From the NCBI GenBank assembly GCA_900753285.1, contig CAADYN010000127.1:1-50952 (forward strand): 50,952 nt of DNA, in the 5' to 3' direction. The notes below the pieces were generated by a model. That model was not told the origin of the DNA. It did not search any database and was given only the letters and a program-made list of their open reading frames with translations. The number at the start of each line of letters is the position of its first letter. The stretch's first letter is position 1. This document shows positions 49,762-50,952 of this stretch, piece after piece. The translations under genes were made by a program, and so were the position numbers. This DNA comes from Clostridia bacterium (GTDB lineage Bacteria; Bacillota; Clostridia; Oscillospirales; CAG-272).

Positions 49762-50307
49762 TTATTCAAGAACGAGCTTTGCCTTCTCCGCAACCATGAC
49801 AAGCACGGGGATGAGCACTATCTGGAGAATAATGCCGGGAATGGCAGTTGTAACAGCTCCGCTGAGGAAAAGTGCGAATGAGAATTCCGTATGCTGAATG
49901 CCTGCCATAACGAACTTGACCGCACCCCAGATAAGTCTTCCTGCTATCATAGCGGTAAGGAGTGAGAGGTAAATGCTAGCCACATTCTTCGGGAATGTGC
50001 GGTAGAGAAGTCCGGAGACAGCGCCGTAAACCGCAAGCTCAAACGCCATAGCTATAGCGACATATACCGGAGGCATACCGAACATGAGCATTCTGAGAAG
50101 CGGGGAAACAAATCCAACGACCGCCCCGTACTGCCATCCGCAGAGGAATCCGCAGAGAAGCGCCGGAATGTGCATGGGGCAGAGCATTGAGCCGATCTGC
50201 GGAATCTGTCCGGTCAGAAACGGGAGCACTATCGCGAGAGCCAGACAAAGCGCGGAATACGTGAGTTTTCTTATAAATAAGCTTGATCTTGTTTTTGCTG
50301 CGTTCAT
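49762..50307 (-). CDS. ECF transporter S component
   Basis: 181 codons from ATG 50307 (GAGGTG upstream). About six spans; the pattern LTYSALCLALAIVLPFLTGQIPQIGSMLCPMHIPALLCGFLCGWQYGAVVGFVSPLLRMLMFGMP is that of the PF12822-type (PanT/ECF_trnsprt) S proteins. It binds a vitamin-like ligand and works with ECF ATPases encoded elsewhere. The ligand cannot be told from sequence. An attenuator-like leader at 50334-50440 suggests ligand-dependent control. Confidence 0.88.
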   Translation of the reverse strand: MNAAKTRSSLFIRKLTYSALCLALAIVLPFLTGQIPQIGSMLCPMHIPALLCGFLCGWQYGAVVGFVSPLLRMLMFGMPPVYVAIAMAFELAVYGAVSGLLYRTFPKNVASIYLSLLTAMIAGRLIWGAVKFVMAGIQHTEFSFALFLSGAVTTAIPGIILQIVLIPVLVMVAEKAKLVLE

Positions 50308-50333
50308 TTTTACACCTCAGTTAAAAGAAAAAA

Positions 50334-50440
50334 GATATCGCTTTCCTCCGCGGAAAAACAGACACCTTCATGATATCATTTCAAGAAAATATTGCAAATA
50401 AACGGCAGCTTCTGCTAACCTTTGCCGACTTCAGCCGACT
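50334..50440 (-). promoter_or_regulatory. Leader with attenuator before the ECF gene (unassigned)
   Basis: On the minus strand a compact fold pairs CGGCA (50427-50423) with TGCCG (50407-50403), enclosing AGC-AGAA-GCT. GATATC (50377-50372) then pairs with GATATC (50339-50334), with TTTCC/GGAAA inside, and a TTTTTTC run follows (50333-50327), a terminator ahead of the RBS. GTCGGCTGAAGTCGGC at 50439-50424 could compete. A ligand-sensing riboswitch is likely, but I do not match it to THF, preQ1, TPP or FMN consensus. Confidence 0.55.
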
Positions 50441-50445
50441 TTATT

Positions 50446-50474
50446 ATAATACCACATCGCATTAATTTTGTCAA
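50446..50474 (-). promoter_or_regulatory. Promoter of the ECF leader
   Basis: Minus strand TTGACA (50474-50469), 17 bases and TATTAT (50451-50446). Confidence 0.75.
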
Positions 50475-50520
50475 GAATGAATTTTTACATCTCGGTTTTT
50501 TCGGAGAAAAGTGATATTTC

Positions 50521-50549
50521 TTGACATTGCGCGGCACAAGTGCTATAAT
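50521..50549 (+). promoter_or_regulatory. Promoter of pduL
   Basis: TTGACA (50521-50526), 17 bases and TATAAT (50544-50549), a consensus pair; the start ATG at 50587 has GGAGG at 50573-50577. Confidence 0.85.
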
Positions 50550-50586
50550 ATTCAAGGAAGAAAAATAATTTCGGAGGTACATAAAA

Positions 50587-50952
50587 ATGTCCAAGGTTAT
50601 AGTTGAAACAAGCGCGCGCCACGTTCATCTCACCGAAGAACACATCAAGATTCTTTTCGGCGAAGGCGCAACTCTCACAAAGAAGAAGGATCTTTCCCAG
50701 CCCGGTCAGTTTGCGTGCGAAGAAAGAGTTACCGTTGTCGGTCCTAAGAAGTCCATTCCCGGCGTATCAATTCTCGGTCCCGCAAGAAGCGCTACTCAGG
50801 TTGAAGTTTCTCTTACAGACGCTCGTACTCTCGGCGTAACAGCTCCCGTTCGTGAATCCGGCGACATCGCAGGCTCAGCTCCATGTAAGCTCGTTGGCCC
50901 CTGCGGCGAAGTTGAAATCAGTGAAGGCGTTATCGCAGCTAAGCGTCACATC
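50587..50952 (+). CDS. pduL: Phosphotransacylase PduL (3' partial)
   Basis: 122 codons from ATG 50587 (GGAGG 50573-50577); the frame runs off the window end. The first PduL domain is clear: ETSARHVHLTEEHIKILFG (metal His-x-His), DLSQPGQFACEERVTVVGPK, VSILGPARSATQVEVSLTDA and VRESGDIAGSAPCKLVGPCG. The end, AAKRHI, begins the second His motif. PduL moves acyl groups between CoA and phosphate, here probably for acetate formation. No shell-protein genes are visible, so it may be a cytosolic housekeeping enzyme rather than part of a microcompartment. Confidence 0.92.
   Translation, partial: MSKVIVETSARHVHLTEEHIKILFGEGATLTKKKDLSQPGQFACEERVTVVGPKKSIPGVSILGPARSATQVEVSLTDARTLGVTAPVRESGDIAGSAPCKLVGPCGEVEISEGVIAAKRHI

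Noticed and set aside
50587..50952. Start of a microcompartment operon
   Set aside because: Only PduL is visible and no shell-protein gene is seen; a housekeeping phosphotransacylase is more likely.

Overview
The window looks like the chromosome of a low-to-mid G+C, Gram-positive anaerobe of the class Clostridia, probably a gut Ruminococcaceae/Oscillospiraceae-type organism (inference). The reasons are strong GGAGG ribosome binding sites, frequent GTG/TTG starts, class 1B PyrD with PyrK, PduL used as phosphotransacylase, and a conjugative element of the Tn1549/CTn type. No rRNA, tRNA or CRISPR array was seen.

Positions 1 to about 30.25 kb are the right-hand part of an integrative and conjugative element whose left end lies outside the window. 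Its transfer backbone runs rightward: the end of a giant SNF2/methylase protein, TOPRIM protein, a candidate oriT, MobC, MobA/VirD2-type relaxase, PcfB-like protein, ArdC-like protein, VirD4 coupling ATPase, VirB2-like pilin, VirB6-like channel protein, PrgI/VirB3, VirB4 ATPase, class B sortase and a membrane-anchored transglycosylase/CHAP cell-wall hydrolase. An A+T-rich, terminator-insulated gene at 1.3-1.9 kb encodes a proteasome/HslV-like Ntn-hydrolase and looks like cargo.

From 16.0 to 26.3 kb the element carries accessory genes that are more A+T-rich: an XRE repressor, an AraC regulator with a C45/penicillin-acyltransferase-like Ntn-hydrolase, a MATE exporter with a divergent PadR repressor and clear palindromic operators, and a Bce/Vra-like ABC transporter with its own response regulator and short-loop sensor kinase. 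Two related Cys-rich KTR genes with matching terminators bracket the MATE/ABC part, suggesting modular assembly. The element ends with a sigma-like protein, a MazF-type toxin, a small SHOCT-like protein and a large serine recombinase that should integrate and excise it.

From about 30.3 kb to the end is ordinary chromosome with a different codon style: a paired ABC exporter, an HSL-type esterase, an FMN-binding NimA-like protein, a DUF5131-like protein, an SRAP (HMCES/YedK) protein, the TrkA/TrkH potassium system, an MFS transporter next to a GH38 alpha-mannosidase, pyrKD behind a structured leader with a terminator, an SIS isomerase with a ROK kinase, a kinase with an uncharacterised N-terminal domain, an ECF S component behind a second attenuator-like leader, and the start of pduL.

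The most interesting points are: the proteasome-like cassette (Ser1, Asp17 and a Lys near 34 in proteasome register); a 90-bp palindromic element inserted in frame in an ABC exporter gene, whose outer arms recur as two 40-bp units in the leader of the ROK gene; and two unassigned structured leaders (pyrKD and the ECF gene).
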